Of a DNA stretch of 64,000 nt, positions 22,441 through 33,194 are shown in pieces (positions within the stretch are counted from its first letter, which is position 1; every line of letters begins with the position of its first letter). Made by a program: the position numbers and the translations under genes. This stretch comes from Anagrus nilaparvatae. Its lineage: Eukaryota > Arthropoda > Insecta > Hymenoptera > Mymaridae. The notes under the pieces are model-generated. The model made no database searches. It was given only the letters and a program-made list of their open reading frames with translations, and was not told where the DNA came from. The stretch lies in contig JAKSXM010000231.1 of the NCBI GenBank assembly GCA_022575985.1, positions 20,560,501-20,624,500 on the forward strand, in the 5' to 3' direction.

Positions 22441-24340
22441 TCATTAAGTGTCTGAGTATAAGCTAAATTTTATTTTTTTAAGTTACCTTTAGGCTGATTC
22501 CATGCGAAACGTATGTTGACTTGCAGATGGGGTCTTCCGATTGAGCTGTAACTTTGCACAGGTGTTTATACATATAAAATGTCCTCACTCCCCAATTTTT
22601 ACGTCTTCAAATCAATTCTAGCCGTCTCTGTGAATTTTTGAAATTTTGGACCGATTTTAAAGCTCTCAGTCACCAATTTTTGCTTCATTATATAAAAGCC
22701 TAAAGAAATGTTAAAAAAATTATTAGAAAATAGGTTTCGATTGGAAATTTCCCTGGCTATCCGAATTTCCAACCCGTTTTTTAACATTTTTACGTGAAAA
22801 CCCGGAAAATCTGAAAATGTGAGCCGTCCCGGCTGTAGCTCATAGCTCAAAACCCGTCACTTCAAATAACTTCAAACTGGGGGTGGAGACAGAGTTTTGC
22901 ATATACTTTCACCTGGTATTAATACGGGTTTGACTTTTTTCACATAGGGAAAAGTTATAACGATAATAAGTGAAATTTTCCGATTTTGAAAGTGCAATTT
23001 TAGCTAAAAAAACTATATTTTCATGCAAATTTAGGCAAAAACCGATTTCGTATGTAAAATTTATGATAAAATAAACTTTTTTTTTTATTTTTCAAAACAT
23101 TTTTTATTTTTATTTAATAAATTTTACAAAATAATGCTGTTTATAAAAAGTTTTATTTATACAATTTATTGTACGAGTCTTTCTTTGCCAAAACAGCAAT
23201 GGTTGACAGGTGGGGTCGTCGGATCGGCCTAAAAATTTCCCCATGATTTTATAACACTAAGACAGGAGAATCCTGAAATTTTCAGCCCTCTAGGTCTTAA
23301 ACAGCCCGAGTTATGCCCAATCAAACTCATTGGGTGGTTCTCAATCAGCGTTGATGCTTTTTTGGAAAATGCTAAACAAAAATAAGAAACAGCTTGAAAA
23401 AATATTCTGAAAAAGTATATATGTAGGAAAATCCCCACTAAATCGATTTCTGCCATTAGTTTTTCGGAAAACCCCCGGGAAGCTTCGGAAAATGGGAAAA
23501 CGTGTTTTAATAATCTTAAACAAACTGAAATTGATCCTTATTGGCCGAACTAGAAACTATTTTGTAGCTAGTTAGATGGGATTTCGGTTGAAGTAAATTT
23601 TCAAAAAAAATTTATCAAAAAAAAAATGGCGGCAAAACAATTATTTCGGTTTTTCCAAAAGCATTTTCTGAAAAAGCACCAACGCTGAATGAGAACCACC
23701 CAATGAGTTTGATTGGGCATAACTCGGGTTGTTTAAGACCTAGAGGGCTGAAAATTTCAGGATTTTCCTGTCTTAGTGTTATAAAATCATGGTAAAATTT
23801 TTAGGCCGATCCGATGACCCCACCTGTCAGCCATTGCTGTTTTGGCAAAGAAAGACTCGTACAATAAATTGTATAAATAAAACTTTTTATAAACAGCATT
23901 ATTTTGTAAAATTTATTAAATAAAAATAAAAAATGTTTTGAAAAATAAAAAAAAAAGTTTATTTTATGATAAATTTTACATATGAAATCGGTTTTTTCCT
24001 AAATTTGCATGAAAATATAGTTTTTTTAGCTAAAATTGCACTTTTAAAATCGGAAAATTTCACTTATTATCGTTATAACTTTTCCCTATGTGAAAAAAGT
24101 CAAACCCGTATTAATACCAGGTGAAAGTATATGCAAAACTCTGTCTCCACCCCCAGTTTGAAATTATTTGAAGTGACGGGTTTTGAGCTATGAGCTACAG
24201 CCGGGACGGCTCACATTTTCCGATTTTCCGGCTTTCCACGTAAAAATGTTAAAAAACGGGTTAGAAATTCGGATAGCCAGGGAAATTTCCGATCGAAACC
24301 TATTTTCGAATAATTTTTTTAACATTTCTTTAGGCTTTTA

Positions 24341-24673
24341 TATTAGGATTTATTTATTAAATGAATAAAGAAGCTGATTAGGTTTAAGAAAAGTAATTAG
24401 TTAATTTATTATAAAAGAAATATATTATTAAATACAATAAAGAGTATTTGAATTAGGTGCGCTCGTGACGCGAGCTAGCAATGAACTAAAAATTTAAAAT
24501 GGTTGCATGGATTGCACAACCTACTTTACACAGTACATACGTGACACCACAGATGGAGCCACACATATCTTTTTACTTTATTTATGCATACACATACATA
24601 ACACACAAATACATGTACACATTAACCATACTTTAATAATATATACAATAATTATAATTTCTATATTCTAACA
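24341..24673 (-). repeat. Copia 3' LTR
   Basis: Length 333 bp. On the minus strand it starts TGTTAG and ends CTAATA, so the terminal inverted repeat is imperfect. By eye it differs from the other LTR at about three positions (near 24425, 24541 and 24623), roughly 99% identity. Confidence 0.95.
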
Positions 24674-24685
24674 CTCCCACTGAAA
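24674..24685 (-). promoter_or_regulatory. Copia polypurine tract
   Basis: Directly upstream of the 3' LTR on the minus strand lies CAGTGGGAGT, the short purine-rich primer site for plus-strand DNA synthesis. Confidence 0.8.
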
Positions 24686-24776
24686 TTAACAATTATTGTA
24701 TCAAAACAAAAATAATTACTTTTACAAATTCATAGACAAAAAGAAACATTAATTATTTTAAATGATTTTAAATACT

Positions 24777-27113
24777 TCAACTTATTGTCTCTATTGAATT
24801 GTAAGTCTTTTCACTAAAAACACCTATAGCAGACCTCAAAAATTCAAAACGCTTTCTGCTAAGAGGTTTTGTAAATAAATCAGCTTGCTGATTTTCTGTA
24901 TTCATATAAACTAAATTAAACAATTTCTTATCATACATATCTTGAATAAAATGATATTTAACATCAATGTGCCTAGTTAACTTATTAAATTGAGAATTTT
25001 TAATCATATTAATAGCACTTTTATTATCTACACATAGCACTGGTCTTTTTACACTTGAACACAAACTATATATTAACCTTTTCATCCACAAAGTTTCTTG
25101 AATAGTTGTACATGCTGCTACGTACTCTGATTCTGCTGTTGACAAAGCGACTGTGTTTTGCCTTCGAGAACCCCATGAGACTGGACTGCCATTGAACTTT
25201 AGAACATAACCAGAAGTAGATTTCCTTGTCGCAATGTCTCCTGCGAAATCTGAATCACTGAATGCTTCCAATTTAGAACTAGTAGTAGTTGCACTAAACA
25301 CAACTCCAAAATCAGCTGTTCCCTTAATATACTTGAATATCCGCTTTACAGCATTCCAATGTGCTTTTGTTGGATTGTGAGCATGCCTACTGACTGCTTC
25401 CACTGCAAACATGATGTCAGGTCTTGATACTGTTGCCAAGAAGATAAGACTCCCTACAGCTTCTCGATAAGGACAATTAATTGGTTTACTATTTTGCTCG
25501 TTGAACATGGAGATGTTTTGGTAGGAGTCAGCTGGTACGCTGACTGGATTTGCATCGAACATCCTAAATCTTTCTAAGACTCTCTTCGCATACTGCTCCT
25601 GCTTTGCTAAAATAGAGCCATCTGGCAAATAACTTAATTCTATCCCCAAAAACATACTTATTTTACTGTCAGTAATTTCCAAGTTCTGCCTCAAATAATC
25701 TATTAATTGTTGAATTTTCTTCTTATTCTTGCATGCAATAAGACCATCATCTATATATATAACTAAAAATAACTTTTCATTATCATCTTTATCTTGAGAA
25801 ATTAAAACACATGGATCTGCTGGACTTGCTTTTAGGTTAAATTTCTTTAAGCACTGGACAAACTTTTTATTCCAGCATCTGGAAGCCTGTTTCAAACCAT
25901 ATAAGCTTTTCTTTAGTAGACATACCTTATCAACTGGAGATTTATTAAAACCCTGAGGTTGATTCATGAATACATTGGACTCTTGGAGTTCTCCATGGAG
26001 AAAGGCTGTCTTGACATCAAATTGCTTCAGATGCATTTTCTTCGCTGCTGCCAATGCCAGCAAAGTCCTTACAGATTCATGGCAAGCTACTGGGCTGTAA
26101 GTTTCTTCATAGTCTATGCCAGGTTTTTGCATGTAACCTTTAACTACAAGTCTTGCTTTGTACCTTTTTGATCCATCCGCTCCAGTTTTAATTTTATAGA
26201 CCCATCTATTATTCAAAATAGTTGTATTTTTAGGTGCTTCAACAAGTACCCAAGTTTTATTTTTATTTAAAGCATCTATTTCCTCTTTCATAGCTGCTTT
26301 CCATTTATCTGCTTCATCACTTTCTACAGCTTGTTTAAAATTTGCTGGTTCAGTTTGACACAGTAGTAATTCATGCACATGCGCATAATCGTCCGACCAG
26401 TGTGGTTGCTGAATATGCTGTCTGTTTCTAAGATTATATCTTCTTTCTGGATTCTGATTATTAATTTCTTGATTAATATTTTGATTATTTTGATTTTCTA
26501 AATTTTCATCAATAATATCAAAAATTTCTTGTTCTTCAAATAAATCTGCAAAATCTTCTGGAATTTCATCATAATTATTTTCTACTGGTAATTCTGCAAC
26601 ATCAGGTTGAATATTATTATCAAGAGCCTCTTCTTGAATATTTTCTTGAATAACTACATTTTCTCTTTCTGGAACATTCTGTTGAATTGCTTCAGCATTT
26701 TCAGGTCTTAAAATACACTGAAAAATACAATAATCTTCATCTATTTCTTTCTGATTATCTTGACTAACATCAGAGGTAAGTTCTTCTTTAATTTCAACAT
26801 TTATTTGTTTTGAAATTTTTCTTGCTCCATCTAATAAAACTTTATAAGCTTTTGATTCTTCAGAATAACCTACAATTATACCGGTTTTGCCTTTTGGATC
26901 CAATTTTAGACGTAGCTGATCAGGAACTTGAACGACAACTTTACTACCAAATACTCTTAAATGTGAAATATTACATTTATTAGTTTTATTGAACCAAATT
27001 TCATACGGAACCTTTGTGGAATTCTTGACTTTTCTTGATCTGTTCAGAACATAAGTTGTAGTATTTACCGCCTCAGCCCATAGATACTTAGGTAGCCTCT
27101 TGGCAATCAACAT
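24777..27113 (-). CDS. Copia polyprotein, C-terminal part: end of integrase, RT and RNase H
   Basis: This 778-residue frame is the downstream part of the copia Gag-Pol. The first 110 residues are the integrase C-terminal region (PKYLWAEAVNTTTYVLNRS, then LRVFGSKVVV). A linker rich in Glu, Asn and Gln follows to about residue 230. RT starts near 260. Visible motifs are the first catalytic Asp in FDVKTAFLHGEL (D366), YGLKQASRCW, and the YIDD box at 453-456. RNase H follows with SDSDFAGD (about 619-626), STAESEYVA (658-666), a VDNKSA Asp at 696, and ADLFTKPL (745-751). It is in the same frame as the upstream ORF; a single TAG at 27182-27180 and 22 sense codons lie between that ORF's end and this Met. 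RT and RNase H appear undamaged. Confidence 0.92.
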   Translation of the reverse strand: MLIAKRLPKYLWAEAVNTTTYVLNRSRKVKNSTKVPYEIWFNKTNKCNISHLRVFGSKVVVQVPDQLRLKLDPKGKTGIIVGYSEESKAYKVLLDGARKISKQINVEIKEELTSDVSQDNQKEIDEDYCIFQCILRPENAEAIQQNVPERENVVIQENIQEEALDNNIQPDVAELPVENNYDEIPEDFADLFEEQEIFDIIDENLENQNNQNINQEINNQNPERRYNLRNRQHIQQPHWSDDYAHVHELLLCQTEPANFKQAVESDEADKWKAAMKEEIDALNKNKTWVLVEAPKNTTILNNRWVYKIKTGADGSKRYKARLVVKGYMQKPGIDYEETYSPVACHESVRTLLALAAAKKMHLKQFDVKTAFLHGELQESNVFMNQPQGFNKSPVDKVCLLKKSLYGLKQASRCWNKKFVQCLKKFNLKASPADPCVLISQDKDDNEKLFLVIYIDDGLIACKNKKKIQQLIDYLRQNLEITDSKISMFLGIELSYLPDGSILAKQEQYAKRVLERFRMFDANPVSVPADSYQNISMFNEQNSKPINCPYREAVGSLIFLATVSRPDIMFAVEAVSRHAHNPTKAHWNAVKRIFKYIKGTADFGVVFSATTTSSKLEAFSDSDFAGDIATRKSTSGYVLKFNGSPVSWGSRRQNTVALSTAESEYVAACTTIQETLWMKRLIYSLCSSVKRPVLCVDNKSAINMIKNSQFNKLTRHIDVKYHFIQDMYDKKLFNLVYMNTENQQADLFTKPLSRKRFEFLRSAIGVFSEKTYNSIETIS

Positions 27114-27179
27114 GGTACGAGATGCTTCTGCTAAAGTGCGAATCTCTCGTCCAGCCTTCCCATTCTGTTCTGGACAATA

Positions 27180-29117
27180 CTAGACTGTTCTCTGATGTTC
27201 TATACATTCCTTGAAGGTTAGATTTTGAATCTGCTTGTTGACAAACTCCAAACCATTGTCCGTCCTGAGAATGTTCACTTTCTTGCCCGTTTCTTTTTCA
27301 AAACGGAGTAAATAATTCTGCAAACAGGCGAATACTTCACTTTTGTGCTTTAAATAATATACCTTGACATATTTTGAGAAGTCATCCTTGAACAATAGAA
27401 AATATCTGGACTTGCCCAAAGAAGGTACTTCCATAGGCCCACAAACGTCAGCATGAATTATTTCTCCAACGTATTTAGTAACACTTTTACTAGCTGGAAA
27501 ATGATTACGACGAATTTTGCCAAGTGCACAAGCATTACAAAAAGGTTTACTGTCACTTTTAAATTTTATTCCATATTTCACTAGAATTTTCTTAACTTGT
27601 TTATAATTTTGAAGAGACATACGCTCATGCCACAGTATTAAATTATGTTTAAGAGTATTGTTTATAATTTCATTGTCCTTTAAAACAACTAAACTACTTT
27701 CAATATTGACTTTAAATTTCATCACAAAAATTTTTCTTTCCACAGATTTTTCACCATAGGCAACGATTTCTTTTTTATTATTATAAATAACACATGAATT
27801 GTTTTTTGATTTCACTTCTAGATTTTTATCTAAAACAGCACCCATGGAAAAGAGATTAAATTGAATTTCAGGAGCAAAAAGTACATTGTCTAGATGTTTT
27901 CTTTTCCATTCTTGCTTATTATGAACTAGTATGTTTATTTTATCTTTCTTGTAAGCATAAACAATGCTTCCGTTACCAATACGAATTCTTACAGGTGTTG
28001 GTAAATCTTCGAGTTCAGTGAACCATGAAGCTTGCCCGCTCATGTGACTACTAGCGCCAGAATCGAAAATCCATTCGTCTGCTTTAGTCTTGTTGCTAAC
28101 TGCCGATACAAACCCGGTCGATACAAATGTTTCACATACAAGACCATCTTCACTACTGTCGCTGTCGTCGCCAATATTGTTGCCGCTCTTTTTGGTATCT
28201 TGACGGTTCTTAGAAGAATTTTTATTTTTGTTTTTCTCACTGTTTCTATGCCAACAGTTTGAACTGATGTGACCTTTCTTATTACAGACATAACATGTCA
28301 AATTTGCGTGCGGGTTTGATTTCCCACCTTTGCCGCCTTTCTTGAAATTTTTGTTGCCACCCGATTTCGAATTCTCGGAAGTTGCCTCTCTTGAATTTTT
28401 ATTACCAGACTTGTTTTGAAACTTATTCTTAGAAATACTTGAAGCGAATAAGGCGCTATTTTCCACACTTGTTTGATCTTTGTTAGAATTGCGGGATTCT
28501 TCCATCATAAGTCTTGAAGACAAATTCTCGAAAGTTCGCTGATCTTGACTGGCTGATTCCCACGCGGAGACAAAATGCTGTAAATTTTCAGGAAGTGTCA
28601 TGAGAATTTTTGTAATCATCATACTATCTGAAATATTTTCTCCTAGTGTCTTCAACCTATGACACAAATCTTCGACTTTCGCTATATGCGTGGCCATGTT
28701 ATCACTTGGATTTTTCTGTAGACTAAACCACTGTTGAGAGAGCATATGTATACTCGTCTCCGTTTTGCTCTCGTAGATGCCGAGCAATTTATCCCACATT
28801 TCCTTAGAATTTTCACAATTAATTATATGCAACATAGGTTGCCTATCAACAGTTGTGGCAATTAATTTTTGTGCTAAATTGTCCTTTTTGCACCACTCTT
28901 TGAGTTCATTTTCATAAACTGCTACAGCAGCTACGTGGGCTGCTCTAGCTGCATCATCCGCACCTTGCTGTAAAACCGGTGGCGAAGGCTTAACCGAAGC
29001 ACCAGTAACTACACCATGAGCATCGTGTGAACTTAAAATAATTCGTAATTGGAATCTCCAGACACCCCGATTTTCCGAATTTTTTAACTTTGGAATTTTC
29101 AATAATTCATTTTCCAT
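27180..29117 (-). CDS. Copia polyprotein, N-terminal part: Gag, protease and integrase start
   Basis: This 645-residue frame starts at an ATG about 120 bp inside the 5' LTR. Gag covers about residues 1-290 and ends in one zinc knuckle, CYVCNKKGHISSNC (C275, C278, H283, C288). The protease active site is WIFDSGASSHMSG (D352). The integrase has its H-H-C-C zinc-binding site (H491 or nearby, H497, C527, C530) and two catalytic Asp residues in HADVCG (D557) and RTDNGLEF (D620). The frame ends at a premature TAG (27182-27180). The sense frame continues unchanged after it; exactly at the D35E spacing the next-frame residue is Gly where Glu is required. Integrase therefore has two independent lesions. 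Confidence 0.92.
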   Translation of the reverse strand: MENELLKIPKLKNSENRGVWRFQLRIILSSHDAHGVVTGASVKPSPPVLQQGADDAARAAHVAAVAVYENELKEWCKKDNLAQKLIATTVDRQPMLHIINCENSKEMWDKLLGIYESKTETSIHMLSQQWFSLQKNPSDNMATHIAKVEDLCHRLKTLGENISDSMMITKILMTLPENLQHFVSAWESASQDQRTFENLSSRLMMEESRNSNKDQTSVENSALFASSISKNKFQNKSGNKNSREATSENSKSGGNKNFKKGGKGGKSNPHANLTCYVCNKKGHISSNCWHRNSEKNKNKNSSKNRQDTKKSGNNIGDDSDSSEDGLVCETFVSTGFVSAVSNKTKADEWIFDSGASSHMSGQASWFTELEDLPTPVRIRIGNGSIVYAYKKDKINILVHNKQEWKRKHLDNVLFAPEIQFNLFSMGAVLDKNLEVKSKNNSCVIYNNKKEIVAYGEKSVERKIFVMKFKVNIESSLVVLKDNEIINNTLKHNLILWHERMSLQNYKQVKKILVKYGIKFKSDSKPFCNACALGKIRRNHFPASKSVTKYVGEIIHADVCGPMEVPSLGKSRYFLLFKDDFSKYVKVYYLKHKSEVFACLQNYLLRFEKETGKKVNILRTDNGLEFVNKQIQNLTFKECIEHQRTV

Positions 29118-29224
29118 TTTGACCGTAAAATAATGTACTTTTTGCTCAAAGGATTGGCTTTATTTAACGAAAAAACAGAACACTTCACACTTTTTAACTA
29201 ATTCTCACTTTCCAACCAATGCTT

Positions 29225-29235
29225 GGCCCATAACC
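29225..29235 (-). promoter_or_regulatory. Copia primer-binding site
   Basis: Immediately inside the 5' LTR the minus strand reads GGTTATGGGCC, like the primer-binding site of Drosophila copia, which uses an internally cleaved initiator-tRNA-Met fragment. The tRNA identity here is inferred from that resemblance. Confidence 0.75.
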
Positions 29236-29568
29236 TATTAGGATTTATTTATTAAATGAATAAAGAAGCTGATTAGGTTTAAGAAAAGTAATTAGTTAAT
29301 TTATTATAAAAGAAATATAATATTAAATACAATAAAGAGTATTTGAATTAGGTGCGCTCGTGACGCGAGCTAGCAATGAACTAAAAATTTAAAATGGTTG
29401 CATGGATTGCACAACCTACTTTACACAGTACATATGTGACACCACAGATGGAGCCACACATATCTTTTTACTTTATTTATGCATACACATACATAACACA
29501 CAAATACATGTACACATAAACCATACTTTAATAATATATACAATAATTATAATTTCTATATTCTAACA
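29236..29568 (-). repeat. Copia 5' LTR
   Basis: Length 333 bp, same ends as the 3' LTR. It would carry the promoter for the genomic RNA. Confidence 0.95.
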
Positions 29569-29881
29569 TTTTATATAATGAAGCAAAAATTGGTGACTGA
29601 GAGCTTTAAAATCGGTCCAAAATTTCAAAAATTCACAGAGACGGCTAGAATTGATTTGAAGACGTAAAAATTGGGGAGTGAGGACATTTTATATGTATAA
29701 ACACTTGTGCAAAGTTACAGCTCAATCGGAAGACCCCATCTGCAAGTCAACGTACGTTTCACATGGAATCAGCCTTTACTAACTGGGGATATTTTTAACG
29801 CACTTTTTAAATAAAGTTATGTATGAATTAAACCTTGATATAAATTATAAATGTATATTTTACCAATTATGCGATCACAGC

Positions 29882-30850
29882 TAGAGGTGGACGATACGAG
29901 ACGATAACGAGACTTTAGGCTTGTCTCGTCTCGGTATCGGAAATTTCGAAATTTTGCAGTCTCGTCTCGGTATCGTCTCGATCTCGTCTCGGTATCGTCT
30001 CAATCTCGTCTCGTTTTCGAGAAAGTCTCGAAAAAGTTAAAGTTTTTCTTCAGAAAAATTATAAAAATAAAATTGTCAACTATTTATATACAAACAATTA
30101 CAAATTTATAAATTCCTGTGATACTAAAGCGCCCTCTGAGCTGATTTTCTTTTATGGCTAATAAAATAACCTGACAATTTTTATCAAGCAGTTATTCTTT
30201 TATAAAATTATAGATAAAAAAATATTGTTTTTGATTAAAATTGTATACATTTGAAAAAAAAATTTTTATCTGCAATAAATTAGTGTAACGTATTTTTAAG
30301 ATTTAAAATAATGTTTCTATATTATCTTTAACGGTTGATTATTATTGATATTATTTGATGGTTGGTTAGCTGATCATAAAACTGAATCCTTTTACGGAAT
30401 AACAGCCCATATTTTATTGGTGAACACTGGATTTTACGTTCAATAACTTCAGATTTTATACTATCAGCTAGGAGCCAAACATTCAGGAATAGTATATTAC
30501 GACCCATGGCCAGAAAAATAAAGTAAAAAAATATTTAAAAAATATACTGTTAATAATGTATCATCAAATAAAACTTAATGTTTAAGAAAATTTATGCAGT
30601 GATAAATCAAAGAAAACTATAATTATAACTATTTTTTAAGTATACAGTCTTAATGAGAATATTAATTTTAATGCCTTTTTACTTATTGTAAAAATTTAAA
30701 TTAACTAAATGTATTAATAAGTTTTTTTTTCGAGGCGAGACTTCCCGAGAGTCGATGTGAACGTCTCGTCTCGTCCCGAATTTTCTACAAATGCTCTTCG
30801 AGACGAGACCGAGACGAGACCGATACTGGTCTCGCAGTCTCGTGATATGT
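29882..30850. mobile_element. hAT-like non-autonomous element with subterminal repeats
   Basis: The left end TAGAGGTGGACGATACGAG resembles hAT termini (CAGAGGTGGG-type). Within 200 bp of it the motif TCTCGTCTCGGTATCG or close variants occurs at least three times. The complementary motif CGAGACGAGACCGATAC lies at the right end (30805-30830). Such inverted subterminal repeats are typical transposase-binding sites. The interior is AT-rich and non-coding. The right terminus lacks a clear CCACCTCT end, so it is decayed or truncated; no 8-bp duplication could be confirmed. Confidence 0.5.
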
Positions 30851-31480
30851 TATATAACTTTATATCGCACATATTTCATAAATGGATCCCTCATAAATCA
30901 CTAATTTTTTATTTAGGACAAAAAATAACATGTTAATAATTTTATATTGTTCACCCTTTCACAATGAAGAAAAAAAAAATTAAAAAAATAAATATTATAA
31001 TAAAATACGGAATTTAAAAACTGATTAGAAACTGATACTTAATTTTTTTTAAATTTTTTTAAAAAAATTTTCGTCACAAAAAAATAAAAAAAATACCAAA
31101 TTATTTTTTCTCTTTGGACGTAGTACCTAATTTATTTCTATGAAAGTACTAGTTTTATAAAGTTCGTTTATAGTAACTTTTTGAAACTGATATCGGATTT
31201 TTTCAAAATTTTTTTCTCAAAATTAAAAAAACAAAAAAATTAAAAAAACTACAATATTTTTTTTTTTTATTGTAATACCTCATATAATTCCATAAATAGA
31301 TAAATATAAATAAATACTTACAAATGATGTTCAGGATATGTTATCCAAATAAGCACAACTAATTATTGTTTAAAACTAAACTTTATTAAAACACGGATAT
31401 AAGTACACGTCGATGACAACTTCTGATATTTTTCTGACTGTATTAAACTGTATTAAAAACTGATATTTTTATTATTTTAA
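30851..31480. other. AT-rich stretch without genes
   Basis: Homopolymer-rich sequence with no coding or structured features that I can support. Confidence 0.4.
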
Positions 31481-31494
31481 TTTGATTTTATATA

Positions 31495-32718
31495 ATCGGG
31501 TAATGAAGAGCTACCTAAGTGACCGAGTACTCTTGTACGAGACTCTACAAGGTAAAAGGAGTAGGAAAGTGACAGCTGGCGCGGCTCAGGGTTCGGTACT
31601 GGGACCTGACTTATGGAACATTTCTTATGATGGTATCCTGAGACTGGAGCTAGCGGATGGCTGCTTCATGATAGGTTATGCGGATGATATTGCTCTCGTA
31701 ATCATAGCAAGAAACGTACAACAGGCTCAGAACAGCTTGAACGTTTGCATGGTAAATACAAACATTTGGATGGAAGAGCATGGATTAAGTCTTGCAGCTG
31801 CTAAGACAGAGATCGTAATGTTTACGGGGAAGCAAATTCAAACTGTCATCCCGATACGAATCGACGAGGATACTGTCATAGAGACGAAAAGGTTCGTTAA
31901 ATATCTAGGGATAACTCTGGACACGAAGCTGACTTATTGGGAGCATATCTCCCAAAGGGTCAAGAAGGCAGGTACCACGGCAAGCCCTGAGCAGGCTGAT
32001 GTCAAATATGAACGGCCTGAAGTCCAGCAAGAGGAAGCTACTAATGTCTGTAACTTACTCCATCCTATTGTATGGAGCAGAAATTTGGGGGAAGGCGTTA
32101 GACAAGGATATGTATTCGAAAATCATAATAAAAGTTCAGAGGCAAGGTGCTCTGAGGGTTTCTTGCGCGTACAGGACTGTCTCGGAAGCGGCAGTCCTTG
32201 TGATCGCAGGCATTATCCCAATTAAGCTCCTCGCCAAAGAGCGTAAACTTATTTATAATAGAAAAAATGAAGGCGACGTCGACCGTATCAAAGCGGAAGT
32301 TAGGAGGGATGTGATGCTGTAGTGGCAGACGCTCTGGAAGGATCGCACAGACAGCGCATGGACCAGGCGTCTCATAAAAGATGTCGCTCCATGGATCCAG
32401 AGAGAACATGGGGAAGTGAATTACTTCTTGACCCAGTTTCTCAGTGGACACGGGATTTTTCAGTCCTATCTCTTCAGGATGGGCAAAGTTAGAAGCTTCG
32501 AATGTGTGTTCTGTTCCGGCAAGCGCGATGATGCTTATCACACGTTCTTTCGTTGCGATCGGTGGGTGATCAAAAGGAAGGAATTGGAGGCGGAAATAGG
32601 GGACATTACGCCTGACAATGTCGTTGAAAGAATGCTTCAAAATGAAGAAGGATGGAGAGCTGTTGCAAGGCTCGTGGAGGATATTCTGAGAACTAAAAAG
32701 CTATTGACGACACCCTAA
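31495..32718 (+). pseudogene. LINE ORF2 C-terminal part: RT palm, thumb and zinc-finger region
   Basis: The first frame encodes VTAGAAQGSVLGPDLWNISY (RT motif B region), GYADDIALVI (catalytic YADD box) and KRFVKYLGITLDTKLT (motif E region). A one-base frameshift near 31983 moves the sequence to the next frame. That frame continues with LLMSVTYSILLYGAEIW, a premature TAG at about 32320, and FECVFCSGKRDDAYHTFFRC, a C-x2-C-x8-H-x4-C zinc-finger-like motif. It ends at 32718. These features fit an R1-clade ORF2. Residues before the truncation point, including the endonuclease, are missing. One frameshift and one stop in about 400 codons suggest moderate age. Confidence 0.85.
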
Positions 32719-32804
32719 CTAGGAGCCGTGTGTAGAAGCGACCGAGATGGACAGTTTTTGCACGCGGCACCAAAGAGGGGACAATGTAGGACGTACAAGG
32801 ATAT

Positions 32805-32885
32805 CTATTTATTTATTTATTTATATACTTATTTATTTATTTATTTATTTATATATTTATTTATTTATAAACTTACTTATTTATC
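32805..32885 (+). repeat. (ATTT)n tract in the LINE 3' UTR
   Basis: About 80 bp of imperfect ATTT/TTTA repeats between the ORF2 stop and the conserved 3' block. Confidence 0.8.
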
Positions 32886-33194
32886 TAGTTGACAACACGG
32901 CGAAATAACAAGAAGGAGAAAGAAAGAATTAATGGATGGAAGGATCTTCAACCAAAGAAGATACATGGCCTTAAGTCAACCCGATGTAATGTGATAAACG
33001 GTTCCGGGCTGACTTGCATAAGGTATGATGAGGGGTGAGTTTAGTCGGTAAACATGGGGCAATGCATTCTTTGCAGAGTGCCTTGCCATCATGGAGTCCG
33101 ACACTGTTCAGAACACCGGGTTCTGTTCGTGCGTAACGCATTCTCACCTCTCTGCCAGTGTACAAAAAAAAAAAAAAAAATTTGATTTTATATA

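Larger units (their letters stand above)
24341..29568 (-). mobile_element. Copia retrotransposon, 5,228 bp, nearly intact
   Basis: The element has two 333-bp LTRs, a primer-binding site, a polypurine tract, a gag-pol frame with one internal stop, and a 5-bp target duplication (TTTTA at 24336-24340 and 29569-29573). The empty site is confirmed by the mirror arm of the foldback, which reads GGCTTTTATATAATG without interruption. The order in minus orientation is 5' LTR (29568-29236), gag, protease, integrase, RT, RNase H, 3' LTR (24673-24341). That order, with integrase before RT, defines Ty1/copia elements. Confidence 0.95.
22492..29774. mobile_element. Long-armed foldback element split by a copia insertion
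   Basis: The ends are GGCTGATTCCATGCGAAACG and, as complement, GGCTGATTCCATGTGAAACG, flanked by TTTA (22488-22491 and 29775-29778). The arms are inverted copies of roughly 0.9 kb: 22492-23380 matches the complement of 23680-24340 plus 29574-29774. A spacer of a few hundred bases lies between them. Without copia the element is about 2,050 bp. Neither arm encodes a plausible protein; short frames appear in mirrored pairs because the arms are the same sequence. The DNA-transposon superfamily is uncertain. Confidence 0.7.
31495..33180 (+). mobile_element. 5'-truncated LINE with perfect 14-bp target duplication
   Basis: TTTGATTTTATATA occurs at 31481-31494 and again at 33181-33194 directly after the poly(A) tail (33164-33180). 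The insert is therefore exactly 1,686 bp. It carries the C-terminal part of ORF2, a 3' UTR with an (ATTT)n tract at 32805-32885, the R1-type 3' block also seen at 15420, and the tail. The truncation point falls inside the RT domain. Confidence 0.85.

Noticed and set aside
22599..22850. An 83-codon frame, with near-identical mirror at 24183-24368
   Set aside because: The same sequence appears in both arms of a foldback element; the frame is incidental.
25959..26171. A plus-strand frame inside copia
   Set aside because: Shadow of the RT coding sequence on the other strand.
32098..32640. A 180-codon minus-strand frame
   Set aside because: Antisense to the LINE ORF2, which carries the YADD box and zinc-finger motif.
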